Assembly (NCBI GenBank): GCA_964606695.1
Contig: CAZSHG010000007.1
Location: 46,565 to 110,564 of the forward strand
From: CAZSHG01 sp964606695 [NCBI: uncultured bacterium]
Lineage (GTDB): Bacteria > UBP14 > UBA6098
Reading direction: 5' to 3'
DNA: 64,000 bases
In this document: positions 25,652 through 34,559 of the stretch, piece after piece
Numbering within the stretch: the stretch's first letter is position 1
Layout: the number at the start of each line of letters is the position of its first letter
The notes under the pieces: generated by a model
Databases searched by the model: none
Seen by the model: only the letters and a program-made list of their open reading frames with translations
What the model was told of the DNA's origin: nothing
Position numbers and translations under genes: made by a program

Positions 25652-26065
25652 ATGCATAGAACGCTGAATGTAAAAGTCCGTTGCCCTCACGAGAATTGCG
25701 GGGAATCCCTTCTTACCGATCTGGTAAAAATCGGCAGGAAACCCTCGGTGCATCTGATAGTCGAGAAAAACGGCGAACGTGGCGATATTTACCTGTCCTC
25801 ATGGTATGACGATTTCCGATGTGTCGAACCGGAGGGGTTGAATCTATTGCCCGGAGACGTCGTGAAGTTCTTTTGCCCCCATTGCGGGAAAGAATTGCCC
25901 TATGCCGAAAAATGCGCGTGTAAGGCAAAAAGGGTCTGGCTGGGCATCGAAGGCGACGGAAAGGTGCGAATTTGTTGCAGGAAAGGTTGCTATTACCATT
26001 CGCTGGAATTCGACAATACGAACGAACTGCTTGATTTCATCGGCGAAAAGGGAAGATCTAAATAA
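25652..26065 (+). CDS. small zinc-ribbon-like hypothetical protein
   Basis: 137 residues. Three Cys groups are visible: KVRCPHENCGES at the N-terminus, FFCPHCGKELPYAEKCAC in the middle, and RICCRKGCYYH near the end. They could form one or two zinc sites. The C-terminus is acidic and helical (NTNELLDFIGEKG). The stop is 4 bases from that of the converging lipoprotein gene. No named family is recognised. Confidence 0.65.
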   Translation: MHRTLNVKVRCPHENCGESLLTDLVKIGRKPSVHLIVEKNGERGDIYLSSWYDDFRCVEPEGLNLLPGDVVKFFCPHCGKELPYAEKCACKAKRVWLGIEGDGKVRICCRKGCYYHSLEFDNTNELLDFIGEKGRSK

Positions 26066-26069
26066 CTCG

Positions 26070-27182
26070 TCAGTCCACCCATTGTGGGAAATAGCCTTCA
26101 GTCGAAGGTTGCGCCGAGACGAGTTTTCGTGTCGTTTCCGCGACCGGGTCTCCTATCCATAATTCATATTCATTAACCATATTCCTGATGCACATTACGA
26201 TTTCGGAACCGTCTGGCGACCAATCCAACCCGACTATTTCCTGCCCCTCCGTGATAACGTTCGACGGCGATTCACCGCTCAGTTCGATCAACCAGAGCCT
26301 TCCTACCGTAGTCGCGTAGCCGTAGGCGATTTTGTTCCCGTCCGGATTGAACCGTGGGCAGACGGCCATGTAGGTTATGGGCAATGTGTCCGTCGGTTCG
26401 CTCGATTCGCCCGCTAAATCGAATAAGACCATTCTTGGACTGGTGCCCAACCTGCAAGAACTAACGAATTGCGAGCCGTCGGGAGAGATATCCAAACCCT
26501 CCATCTTAACACCCTCGCGCGAATAATAGAGGTGCTCGGAATTTATATATTGCCCAAAGGTCGATGTCGGGTCGAGGGCGTGTATGTCCTGATAAACGGT
26601 CAGGAATATCCCGCCGTCGGGGTTCGGGCGGATGTCGTAAATCGGCTCGATTGTATCGCCGGTGATCATATTGGCGTGGTTGTCGTCAAAAGGTTTGAAC
26701 CAGAGATAACTGTAATCGAAAGGGGCGATTGTGTGATATACGATTCCCTTGTTTGTCCAGAGCATAGGCCCGGATATATCATATTCTGCGCCGTCGGTGC
26801 CGGGAATTGCAATTTCCATGCTGTCGTTCGGCGTGATTACTCTAAGCTGAGTGCCGTTTGAATACAGTATCCATTCTTCCGCAACGTGCACCTCGCATGG
26901 ATCGCTGGTGAATTCCACCGCGCCCGCCGTGATATTCGTTGTTCCCGGCGATACCGGTGTTATTACACCGCCGCTTACCGTCGCGACAGATTCGTCGCTG
27001 GACTGCCACTCGATATCCGCGTCGCCGCCCTGCACCGAAGCCGAAATTGTCCGCGTCTCGGTCATTGTCATCGCAATCCAGTCGGTCGAAATGGTTATCC
27101 CGGTAACCTCGCCGCCATCGCTACAACCGGTAAGCAGTATCATCGCGGAAATAAAAATATAAACTGCCGATATTAATCTCAT
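26070..27182 (-). CDS. lipoprotein with Ig-like (Big_2) and TolB-type propeller domains
   Basis: 370 residues. The lipobox LLTGC at about residue 20 predicts lipid attachment. Residues 25-105 form a Big_2 Ig-like domain (ITISTDWIAMTMTETRTISA, WQSSDESVATV, VSPGTTNITA). The rest is a beta-propeller with PD40/TolB-like blades (GLDISPDGSQFVSS, RFNPDGNKIAYGYA, GLDWSPDGSEIVMC). The ATG at 27182 has AGGA 8 bases upstream; a GTG two codons earlier is possible. A cell-envelope binding role is likely; no enzyme motif is seen. Confidence 0.75.
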   Translation of the reverse strand: MRLISAVYIFISAMILLTGCSDGGEVTGITISTDWIAMTMTETRTISASVQGGDADIEWQSSDESVATVSGGVITPVSPGTTNITAGAVEFTSDPCEVHVAEEWILYSNGTQLRVITPNDSMEIAIPGTDGAEYDISGPMLWTNKGIVYHTIAPFDYSYLWFKPFDDNHANMITGDTIEPIYDIRPNPDGGIFLTVYQDIHALDPTSTFGQYINSEHLYYSREGVKMEGLDISPDGSQFVSSCRLGTSPRMVLFDLAGESSEPTDTLPITYMAVCPRFNPDGNKIAYGYATTVGRLWLIELSGESPSNVITEGQEIVGLDWSPDGSEIVMCIRNMVNEYELWIGDPVAETTRKLVSAQPSTEGYFPQWVD

Positions 27183-27227
27183 AATCACATCCTATCCCAT
27201 TTTTGTAAATAATAACTCGATTTTTCT

Positions 27228-27875
27228 CTAGATCCTCGGCCCTTTTTCTGGTATCAGGTGGAGTATATCGCGTGGATCCTCGATTTTCATCCACGATTTA
27301 CATTCGCGCATAAAATCCGGGTTCGGCCCCCATAATGCCGTCACGAATTTGACTCCCGCATTGGCCGAACAACTAACGTCGGCCTCGGAATCGCCAATGA
27401 ACACGGCCTCCTCGGGCGCGAGTTTCAATCTTCGCAACGCCTCCTCGATAGGATCGCCGTTGGGTTTGTGCAGTTCCGTGGATTCGTATCCGACTATCTC
27501 GTCGATATAGCCGTCCAGATCGAAAAGTCCGAGTCCGCGTCTGGACAGCCATTCCGTTTTGCTCGTAACAACCGCCTGATCGAAACCTCGCCTCTGGACG
27601 TTCGCCAGCGCGTCAATTATACCGGGGAAGGGGCGAATCGTCTCGTCGTGCTTTTCGTGATTATAATTGCGATAGGATTCGATCAACTCCAGAGCCTTTT
27701 CTTCCGAGTATCCGTTCATGACGTCGCTGAGAGTCCGCCCGAAATTTGCTATAGCCTCTTCGTCGCCTATTTCCACCTGCAATACCTCGCGGAATGCGAA
27801 TTTATACGATCCCAGGATTAACTCGGTCGTATCCAGGATAGTCCCATCGAGATCCCATAAAACCGCTTTAATCAT
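27228..27875 (-). CDS. HAD-superfamily phosphatase (Gph/PpaX-like)
   Basis: 215 residues. Motif I is LWDLDGTILDT with the nucleophile Asp at 8. Motif II is the Thr/Ser of AVVTSKTEWL, and motif III/IV is KPNGDP followed by AVFIGDSEADVSCSANAG. A helical cap lies between residues 15 and 85. This fits phosphoglycolate- or pyrophosphate-type phosphatases; the substrate is unknown. The start overlaps the eIF2B-like stop by 8 bases, making it the last gene of the nadC operon. Confidence 0.85.
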   Translation of the reverse strand: MIKAVLWDLDGTILDTTELILGSYKFAFREVLQVEIGDEEAIANFGRTLSDVMNGYSEEKALELIESYRNYNHEKHDETIRPFPGIIDALANVQRRGFDQAVVTSKTEWLSRRGLGLFDLDGYIDEIVGYESTELHKPNGDPIEEALRRLKLAPEEAVFIGDSEADVSCSANAGVKFVTALWGPNPDFMRECKSWMKIEDPRDILHLIPEKGPRI

Positions 27876-28737
27876 TCTCGACCTCTGTAATCTCGATAAT
27901 TCCCCTGTCCGGCGAGACTATGCCACCCTCGGTAATCACTCCCGTAACCAGCGATAGCGGGGTTTTCTCGAACAACGGCGCGCCCGCGGTTATGAACTCG
28001 CTCTTTGGCGGTTCCAATTCGGATGCGCTGATAGTTCGTAACCGTCGCGGTAAATTCTCCTGCTGGACGAATTTTACCCTCCGTGCGCATACATATAAGG
28101 GCACTCCGTAATGACGCGAGGTTATAGCCAGAGTCGTCGTGCCGAGTTTATTGATGAAGAATTCGCGCGTTATAGCGTCCGCGCCGACCAATACCAGGTC
28201 AGCTCTGCTGGCGGCTATTGCCAAAGCGGCATCCGGTATAACGGTAACGTCGATCTCTCGGTCGGCGAGTTTCCTGGCGGTTATCAATCCTTCTTTTGCC
28301 GGATGACCGACCGGGGCTATAACGTGGAAATCCAGACCGGAACTTTTCGCGCGGAAAAAAGCCTGCAAAACAGTGCTACTCTGGCTGATAGTCGCGATAG
28401 TAGAGTTCTCCCTGAGTAAACTCGAAGCCAATTGCGCGACTGAGGACGTTTCGCGGATACGTTTTTCGCGTAAATCCGTTACAAGATTTTCCAGCTCGAA
28501 GCGAATATTGTCCCGTGGAAGCCGTTCGATAAGGTTAGCTATTCTTCTCAGGGCAACCATTTCCGGTAACCGTTCGCGAATAGCCTCCGCCGTCGCGTCT
28601 ATCATATCCCGGATTACATCTTCATTTTCCTCGCCCAGAATAGCTTCCAGAACGTCCAGAGCCACGGGCACTAATTGTTCGGCACCGCTGGCTTCGTCAT
28701 CCGTTAATTTTGCCAATAACAGATCGAACTTTTCCAT
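27868..28737 (-). CDS. eIF2B alpha/beta/delta-family protein (sugar-phosphate isomerase-like)
   Basis: 289 residues. The C-terminal ~150 residues carry the family pattern (TIATISQSSTVLQAF, DLVLVGADAITREFFINKLG, GVPLYVCARRVKF). This fold includes methylthioribose-1-phosphate isomerase and ribose-1,5-bisphosphate isomerase as well as eIF2B subunits. The conserved Asp of the GAD motif is present. The N-terminal 110 residues are helical. It lies 2 bases after the PASTA gene. A metabolic isomerase role is more likely than a translation role in a bacterium; the substrate is unknown. Confidence 0.75.
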   Translation of the reverse strand: MEKFDLLLAKLTDDEASGAEQLVPVALDVLEAILGEENEDVIRDMIDATAEAIRERLPEMVALRRIANLIERLPRDNIRFELENLVTDLREKRIRETSSVAQLASSLLRENSTIATISQSSTVLQAFFRAKSSGLDFHVIAPVGHPAKEGLITARKLADREIDVTVIPDAALAIAASRADLVLVGADAITREFFINKLGTTTLAITSRHYGVPLYVCARRVKFVQQENLPRRLRTISASELEPPKSEFITAGAPLFEKTPLSLVTGVITEGGIVSPDRGIIEITEVEND

Positions 28738-28739
28738 GA

Positions 28740-29486
28740 TTATTCCTTTTCCGGTCTCGCTACGACCACGTAGATCGTGCTACCCCTTTCCACAAGGGTA
28801 CCGTGTTCGGTTGCCTGACGATAAACAGTGTTCTCGGGCACGGACGGGATCTTTCGGAATTGCGCCACGATAAATAATCCTTCTCCGCGAGCCAGTTCTT
28901 TTGCGTCTTCGAGAGTTTGCCCCATGAAATTTGGAACCCTAACGAGTCCTTTTTCCGAGCCGAGAGATATGATTATATCTACCGAAGCGCCTATGATTAA
29001 TTCCTCTCCGACCGGCGGAATGGTGCCGATAGTCATCTCGTTTGCCATGGAATCGGAATGTTCCCATATAGTATCTCTAACTCGCAACCCCGTCTTCTCG
29101 ATTTCCAATATCGCCGACCGGTAATGCTGGCTACCGACGTCAGGCACTTTCGTAACCGCTTCACTGAGGGATACGACGACCGAAATTCGCCTTCCTTTTT
29201 TGGCGGATGAACCGGGATCGGGACGCTGAGAGATAACATGCCCCTCCGGAACCGAATCGCTATGTTCCTCGCGCATTATCCTGAAATCAAATCCCCCGTT
29301 TTCAGTGATTCGTTGCGCATCCCCGACGGGAATCCCGGTAACGTCGGGAATCTCGATAGTCCCACCGCCCCGCGTAAACATGGGCATGAGAAGTCTATCG
29401 AATATCATAAAACCCGCCAATATCCCTATCAGAAGTATCAGTGTATAAATAAGATAATTGAGTAATTTTTGTTTCCCGTCAGTCAT
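28740..29486 (-). CDS. membrane-anchored protein with three PASTA domains
   Basis: 248 residues. An N-terminal membrane helix (YLIYTLILLIGILAGFMIF, about 12-30) is followed by three PASTA repeats (starting IEIPDVTGIPVGDAQ, TKVPDVGSQHYRSA and VRVPNFMGQTLEDAK). PASTA domains bind peptidoglycan fragments and usually sit on Ser/Thr kinases or penicillin-binding proteins, but no kinase or transpeptidase domain is attached here. The start overlaps the nadC stop by 8 bases. Probably a periplasmic wall-binding protein. Confidence 0.85.
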   Translation of the reverse strand: MTDGKQKLLNYLIYTLILLIGILAGFMIFDRLLMPMFTRGGGTIEIPDVTGIPVGDAQRITENGGFDFRIMREEHSDSVPEGHVISQRPDPGSSAKKGRRISVVVSLSEAVTKVPDVGSQHYRSAILEIEKTGLRVRDTIWEHSDSMANEMTIGTIPPVGEELIIGASVDIIISLGSEKGLVRVPNFMGQTLEDAKELARGEGLFIVAQFRKIPSVPENTVYRQATEHGTLVERGSTIYVVVARPEKE

Positions 29487-30354
29487 CGGTGCCGCCCTTC
29501 CGATACCTTTCGGTGGCTATCAGGGAAATATCGAGCGCTTTTACGGAATGCGTAAGGCTCCCGCTGGAAATGAATTCGACTCCAGTGGCGGCGTATTCGC
29601 GGCAATTATCGAGAGTTATCCCGCCGGATACCTCGAACGGAATTAGTTTTTCCATTTCTTCCCTGATTTCCAATGCCTTTGCGATATTAGCGACCTCGAA
29701 ATTGTCGAGCATTATTCTATCGAGAGGATATTGCAGGGCGATTTTCAACTCTTCGGTATCCTTGACTTCAATTTCCACCGGGACATCCGGCAGTCCCTTT
29801 TCGTAAACACTGTCCAGCGCTTCCTTTATTCCTCCGGCGGCCTCGATATGATTTTCCTTTATCAGGATCATATCCCACAGGCCAATTCTGTGATTTCCTC
29901 CGCCCCCGGTATATACGGCGTATTTTTCCGCCATGCGAAGACCGGGCATAGTTTTCCTTGTGTCAAGTATATCGCAGTCCGTGCTTTCCAGCCTCAACGA
30001 GAATTCATTAGCCACTGTCGCGACCCCGCTGAGATGGCAGATGATATTCAAAATAACCCTTTCCCCCGCCAGAATAGCCCGTGCAGGCCCGTCGATTCGG
30101 GCGATTACATCTCCGGGCATAACCTTGAAACCGTCGTCGAGTAGAATATCGACTTCTACATCCTCGACGAGGGCAGTATAGACGTCCTCTATAACGCGCA
30201 TTCCGCAGATAACCCCGTGTTCCCTGGCAATAAATTCGGCCTTGAGATACTCCTCTTCCGGCACAAGCGTTTCGGAGGTTATATCGCCTGAACCGATGTC
30301 CTCGGCGAGGGCAATTATTATCATTTTCCTGATGTCAGAAACCGGATATTCCAT
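29479..30354 (-). CDS. nadC: nicotinate-nucleotide pyrophosphorylase (quinolinate phosphoribosyltransferase)
   Basis: 291 residues. It decarboxylates quinolinate with PRPP to nicotinate mononucleotide in NAD synthesis. Family blocks present: EDIGSGDITSETL near the N-terminus, RTILAGERV-like AILAGERVILNIICHLSGVAT, DILDTRKTMPGLRMAEKYAV with the substrate Arg/Lys, and GGGNHRIGLWDMILIKENH. The C-terminal barrel ends in EVSGGITLDN and GVEFISSG. It is the first gene of a tight four-gene operon. There is no Shine-Dalgarno site, and the -10 element lies 7 bases from the ATG, which suggests leaderless translation. Confidence 0.95.
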   Translation of the reverse strand: MEYPVSDIRKMIIIALAEDIGSGDITSETLVPEEEYLKAEFIAREHGVICGMRVIEDVYTALVEDVEVDILLDDGFKVMPGDVIARIDGPARAILAGERVILNIICHLSGVATVANEFSLRLESTDCDILDTRKTMPGLRMAEKYAVYTGGGGNHRIGLWDMILIKENHIEAAGGIKEALDSVYEKGLPDVPVEIEVKDTEELKIALQYPLDRIMLDNFEVANIAKALEIREEMEKLIPFEVSGGITLDNCREYAATGVEFISSGSLTHSVKALDISLIATERYRKGGTDD

Positions 30355-30361
30355 ATAAGAA

Positions 30362-30389
30362 ATATTAATTAATCGGCGGGCATAGTCAA
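30362..30389 (-). promoter_or_regulatory. promoter of nadC, apparently leaderless
   Basis: On the minus strand TTGACT (30389-30384) and TAATAT (30367-30362) are 16 bases apart. The predicted transcription start falls on or within a few bases of the ATG at 30354. Confidence 0.55.
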
Positions 30390-30467
30390 GAACTAAACTC
30401 TCGAAAGGGATTTATAGAAAGATTTTTGCCCTTTCCGTGAAAAGACCCGAATTATTTTCGATAAATA

Positions 30468-30496
30468 TTGACATCGATATTCGCGTTTCTTATAAT
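30468..30496 (+). promoter_or_regulatory. consensus sigma-70 promoter of the PIN-PhoH gene
   Basis: TTGACA (30468-30473) and TATAAT (30491-30496), 17-base spacing, both perfect. The leader is about 57 bases. Confidence 0.85.
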
Positions 30497-30559
30497 ACTC
30501 AAATACTTTCGCCGGTGGTTGAATACGATTTGTCGAACTCAAACTGAAACAGAGAAAGT

Positions 30560-31891
30560 ATGCCAGCAAAAAAGAAGAAGCTGTTTATAATAGATACGAA
30601 CGTTATTCTCTACGATCACAAATCCATCTATAATTTCCACGAACACGACGTAGTCCTGCCGATAGTTGTCCTGGAAGAGCTGGATAAGTTCAAGAAGGGC
30701 AACGATCTCATCAATTTCGAGGCGCGCGAGTTTATCCGCGAATTGGATAAAATAGCCGGTGACCAACTTTTTACCGAGGGTATATCACTCGGTAAGAAAT
30801 CGGGAAGGCTTTTCGTGGAGATTTCCGTTCCGGAAGATTCGTTAAAAGACTGCGCTCTCAGCCGAGGCAAGCCGGATCATACGATATTGGCAATGGCCGA
30901 CAATCTCCGAAAGACGAGGAAGGACCGCGAGGTAATCCTGATTTCAAAGGATATAAATCTCAGGATGAAAGCAAAAAGCTTCGGCATACCCGCCGAGGAC
31001 TACGAAACCGGGAAGATACGGAACATTGATGAATTATATACCGGTCGAGGCCTTTACACGTCCGTCGATGTCGATATAATTTCGCGGTTTTATTCCGAAC
31101 CTTTCGGCGTTCCGCCCTCCGAAATTCCACTCACAACCGATCCGACACCGAACCAGTATTATATTATTAAAAACGGCAGTTCCAGCGTTCTCGCTCGATA
31201 TAACGCCACGGAAGAGATGCTGGAAAAAATAGATAAGGCGATGGCTTACGGTATCCGACCGCGAAATGCTGAACAGACCTTCTCGCTGGACGCCCTCATG
31301 CGTGACGAAATTCAACTTGTTACAATGACCGGTAAAGCCGGAACGGGTAAGACATTACTTGCGTTGGCCGCGGCCCTCGCGCAGAGGAAGAAATATCGGC
31401 AGATTTACCTCGCCAGACCCGTTATTCCGCTGGGGAACAGGGATATGGGGTATTTGCCCGGAGACATAAGCGAAAAACTCGATCCATATATGCAACCGCT
31501 TTACGACAACCTTTCGGTTATCAAGCATAAGTTCCAGTCTAACTCAGACGATTACATACGTATCTCAGAAATGCTTGAAAAGGGCAAACTCCTGATTACC
31601 CCGCTTGCATACATCAGAGGCAGGAGTCTCGAGAAGATATTCTTTATCGTGGACGAAGCGCAGAATCTCACTCCGCACGAGGTCAAGACGATAATCACAC
31701 GGGCGGGGGAAGGCGCGAAAATGGTGTTCACGGGAGATATCTACCAGATCGACACCCCATATCTCGACAGCCAATCCAACGGCCTGACCTATCTCGTAGA
31801 TAGAATGAAAGGCCAGGAAGTCTTTGCACAGGTGGATCTCATTAAAGGCGAAAGAAGCGCTTTAGCCGAATTGGCCTCGAATTTGCTCTAA
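30560..31891 (+). CDS. PIN-PhoH fusion ATPase
   Basis: 443 residues. Residues 8-140 form a PIN-type nuclease domain (FIIDTNVILYD, VLEELDKFKKG, and Asp in CALSRGKPDHTILAMA). Residues 235-443 form a PhoH ATPase with Walker A TGKAGTGKTLLAL near 259 and Walker B FFIVDEAQNLTP. In Mycobacterium such PhoH2 proteins unwind and cut RNA. The first acidic PIN residue (Asp) and the later acidic residues are present, so nuclease activity is plausible. The ribosome site is weak. The gene has a consensus promoter and is followed by a glycosyltransferase gene 54 bases later. Confidence 0.9.
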   Translation: MPAKKKKLFIIDTNVILYDHKSIYNFHEHDVVLPIVVLEELDKFKKGNDLINFEAREFIRELDKIAGDQLFTEGISLGKKSGRLFVEISVPEDSLKDCALSRGKPDHTILAMADNLRKTRKDREVILISKDINLRMKAKSFGIPAEDYETGKIRNIDELYTGRGLYTSVDVDIISRFYSEPFGVPPSEIPLTTDPTPNQYYIIKNGSSSVLARYNATEEMLEKIDKAMAYGIRPRNAEQTFSLDALMRDEIQLVTMTGKAGTGKTLLALAAALAQRKKYRQIYLARPVIPLGNRDMGYLPGDISEKLDPYMQPLYDNLSVIKHKFQSNSDDYIRISEMLEKGKLLITPLAYIRGRSLEKIFFIVDEAQNLTPHEVKTIITRAGEGAKMVFTGDIYQIDTPYLDSQSNGLTYLVDRMKGQEVFAQVDLIKGERSALAELASNLL

Positions 31892-31945
31892 TCGTTTTCG
31901 AGTAAATAACGAGGTCGATTAACAGGCAATATAGAATCGCTTTGA

Positions 31946-33034
31946 ATGACTGAAAAACAGCTAATAGAAAGAGATAACGAATTATCTGCCGGTGAAGAAC
32001 CTTCCGCCAATCCGCCGATGGTTTCGATCATTATCCCCGTTCGGAACGAGGCCAAATACCTGCGCCGTTGCCTCGATTCAGTCCAGGCGCAAACCTATGA
32101 TCACAGCCGAATAGAAGTTCTTATAGTTAACGGCCTTTCCGAAGACGAAACGGAAGATATCGCCCTGGAATTCAAAGAGGAATCAGACATCACGGTCAGA
32201 ATACTCCAGAACAAAGCCGGGAATACTCCCTGCGGTTTGAATATGGGTTACCGCAACGCCCGTGGCGACCTGCTTTTGCATTTTATAGGCCATGCCAGTA
32301 TGCCGCCGGATTTCATTGAAAAGGACGTGAAATACCTTCAGGAAAAAGAAGCGGATGCCGTAGGGGGATTGGTGATAAGCAATTGCATCGAGGATAAGAC
32401 CGTGCCCAGAGCGATTGGCTACGCCCTCAATTCACCCTTTGGACTCGGCGGAGTTACCGCGAGGACAGGCACGAAACCGGGATACATCGATAATCCGAGC
32501 TTCGGGTGTTACCGTAGAGAGCTTTTTGATAGATACGGCTACATCGACGAACGTTTAACCCGCAACCAGGACTACGAATATAACCAGAGGATAACTGCCC
32601 ACGGCGCAAAAATCTATTTTTCCCCGGAAATAAAAAGTTATTATTATAATCGTCCGAGTTACAAGAGTTTATGGAGAGAATATTTCAACGCGGCCAAGTG
32701 GCGGACATTTATGATAGGCAGATTCGTCCGCGCGGTTATGTTTCGTCATCTCGCGCCGCCCGCGTTCGTGCTCGCAATAATAGCCCTCGCAGTCCTGAGT
32801 TTCTACGCAGATTGGGCTATATATCCTCTTTTAGTTTTACTCGGATTGTATAATATCATCGCCCTGATTTCTACTATCCATATTGGAATACAGAAAGGCA
32901 CCAAGTATATGCCGGCCGCTTTTTTTAGCTATTACGTGATTCATATCGCTTACGGGCTTGGATTTATCTGGGGTTTCATCTGGTTCGTATTTTTCCGAAG
33001 GGGCAGTCAGGTCCAGCAAGCAGATGCCCAATAG
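31946..33034 (+). CDS. family 2 glycosyltransferase, ExoA-like
   Basis: 362 residues. The GT2 core covers about 25-250: VSIIIPVRNEAKYLRRCLDS, GLSEDETEDIA, NARGDLLLHFIGHA (in place of the usual DxD), and RNQDYEYNQRI as the acceptor/catalytic region. Three C-terminal hydrophobic helices (about 270-350) anchor it in the membrane. The pattern resembles succinoglycan ExoA, which adds glucose to a lipid-linked sugar. No other polysaccharide genes are near, so the product is unknown. Confidence 0.85.
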   Translation: MTEKQLIERDNELSAGEEPSANPPMVSIIIPVRNEAKYLRRCLDSVQAQTYDHSRIEVLIVNGLSEDETEDIALEFKEESDITVRILQNKAGNTPCGLNMGYRNARGDLLLHFIGHASMPPDFIEKDVKYLQEKEADAVGGLVISNCIEDKTVPRAIGYALNSPFGLGGVTARTGTKPGYIDNPSFGCYRRELFDRYGYIDERLTRNQDYEYNQRITAHGAKIYFSPEIKSYYYNRPSYKSLWREYFNAAKWRTFMIGRFVRAVMFRHLAPPAFVLAIIALAVLSFYADWAIYPLLVLLGLYNIIALISTIHIGIQKGTKYMPAAFFSYYVIHIAYGLGFIWGFIWFVFFRRGSQVQQADAQ

Positions 33035-33072
33035 CCCTCCGGGGGCGAGTCGCATCGAATATCAAAGCGAAA

Positions 33073-33096
33073 GGCCGATATAAATCGGCCTTTTTT
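33073..33096. terminator. rho-independent terminator after the glycosyltransferase gene, possibly bidirectional
   Basis: GGCCGAT (33073-33079) pairs with ATCGGCC (33084-33090), followed by six T on the plus strand. Flanking A residues make it usable by the converging glnA as well. Confidence 0.85.
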
Positions 33097-33119
33097 ATTG
33101 ATTGTCTTTTTCGCTTTTT

Positions 33120-34445
33120 CTACAGTTTAGGAAGATAATTCCGTATTTCGTAGTCCGTGACTTCGATACGGTAGGCTTGCCATTCCGCGCGCTTATTGTC
33201 GATGTATTTATCGAAGAAGGGTTTGTCGAGGATGTTCTTCAACAATTCGCTCTTTTCCATCAGCAGGATCGCCGCATAGAGCGAATCCGGCAGGGCTTCG
33301 ATGCCCATAGCCTTCTGGATGTCCAGTGGCATTCCGTAAATATCCTCCTCCATTGGCTCGGGAGCTTCATACGCCTTTTCTATGCCTTCCAAACCCGCGC
33401 CGAGCATCACCGCAAACAGTAAATATGGATTGGCCGCGGGATCGGGCGAACGGAACTCCGCTCTGCAAGCTTCCGAATGGTGAGGTTTGAACGCCGGAAC
33501 TCGAACCAGAGCCGACCTGTTTCGCCGTCCCCAGCAAACATAAACCGGAGCTTCGTAGCCAACTACTAGCCTCTTGTAGCTGTTAATCCACTGGTTCGTT
33601 ATAGCTGTAATCTCGCGGGCGTGTTTTAGTAATCCCGCGATATAATATTTAGCCGTTTCGGATAAGTTGTAAGGATCGCTCTCCGAATAGAATTTATTCT
33701 TTCCGTCGGCGAAAAGGGAGCCGTGGACGTGCATCCCGCTACCGTTGCAACCGGACATAGGTTTGGGCATAAAACTGGCGTAGATGTCGTGTTCCCGCGC
33801 GACCTCCTTGATGACGGCTCTGGTAATCATCAGCTTGTCGGCCATCTGAAGCGCATCGGTATATCTTAAGCCCAATTCATGTTGCGACGGCGAAACTTCA
33901 TGGTGACTCGTATCGATGTCGATGCCCATCCCGCGAAGCGTGGCGAATGTTTTCTTTCTGCACGATGCGATTTTATTTAACGGCAGGACGTCGAAATAAC
34001 CGCCATGATCCATCGGTGTTGGTGCGGAGTCGTTTGGGAAATAGAAATATTCGACTTCCGGCCCAACATAGTATTCATCAAAGCCGGCTTCTGTCATTCG
34101 TTTCAAGTTTTTCTGTAGGATATATCTCGGATCGCATTCGAAAGGTTTACCGTCCGGGTAAGTTACGTCGCAAATTAAAATTGCCGTCTTCACGCCGCCG
34201 TGGTCCCAGGGCAGAATGCGAAATGTCCGCGGGTCGGGATGAACGAGTAAATCGCTCTCCTCGATTCGGACGAATCCCTCGACCGAACTGCCGTCGAAAG
34301 GATGCCCCTCGTCGAGAACCTTGTCGAGTTCATCCGAGGGCAGGTTAAACCCCTTAATCTGGCCGAGAATATCGGTAAACCAGAGTCGAATGACCTCGAT
34401 CTTGTTGTCCTTCACTAATTTCTTGACGTCCGATTTGTCCAGCAT
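33120..34445 (-). CDS. glnA: glutamine synthetase, type I
   Basis: 441 residues. It makes glutamine from glutamate, ammonium and ATP. Family blocks present: FTDILGQIKG and HPFDGSSVEGF near the N-terminus, the metal-binding VGPEVEYFYF, SPSQHELGLRYTDALQMAD, the KPMSGCNGSGMHVHGSL ATP/ammonium region, NSYKRLVVGYEAPVYV, and RSPDPAANPYL. The length fits the GSI-alpha group, and the C-terminal adenylylation loop of the beta group is not seen, so control by feedback or partner proteins is more likely than by GlnE. AGAGGAAAC precedes the ATG. It lies 114 bases after asnA, with a terminator between. Confidence 0.96.
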   Translation of the reverse strand: MLDKSDVKKLVKDNKIEVIRLWFTDILGQIKGFNLPSDELDKVLDEGHPFDGSSVEGFVRIEESDLLVHPDPRTFRILPWDHGGVKTAILICDVTYPDGKPFECDPRYILQKNLKRMTEAGFDEYYVGPEVEYFYFPNDSAPTPMDHGGYFDVLPLNKIASCRKKTFATLRGMGIDIDTSHHEVSPSQHELGLRYTDALQMADKLMITRAVIKEVAREHDIYASFMPKPMSGCNGSGMHVHGSLFADGKNKFYSESDPYNLSETAKYYIAGLLKHAREITAITNQWINSYKRLVVGYEAPVYVCWGRRNRSALVRVPAFKPHHSEACRAEFRSPDPAANPYLLFAVMLGAGLEGIEKAYEAPEPMEEDIYGMPLDIQKAMGIEALPDSLYAAILLMEKSELLKNILDKPFFDKYIDNKRAEWQAYRIEVTDYEIRNYLPKL

Positions 34446-34505
34446 GTTTCCTCTTTATCGAGTAGTTAGGCTCATCTCAATTTTACAATTTAAAAAAAAT
34501 AATTG

Positions 34506-34536
34506 AAAACCCGCTTCTATTCGAGAAGCGGGTTTT
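34506..34536. terminator. bidirectional rho-independent terminator between asnA and glnA
   Basis: ACCCGCTTCT (34509-34518) pairs with AGAAGCGGGT (34524-34533), flanked by A and T runs on both sides. On the minus strand it ends asnA. Confidence 0.88.
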
Positions 34537-34559
34537 GTATGGTCAACAATTAACCTCGC

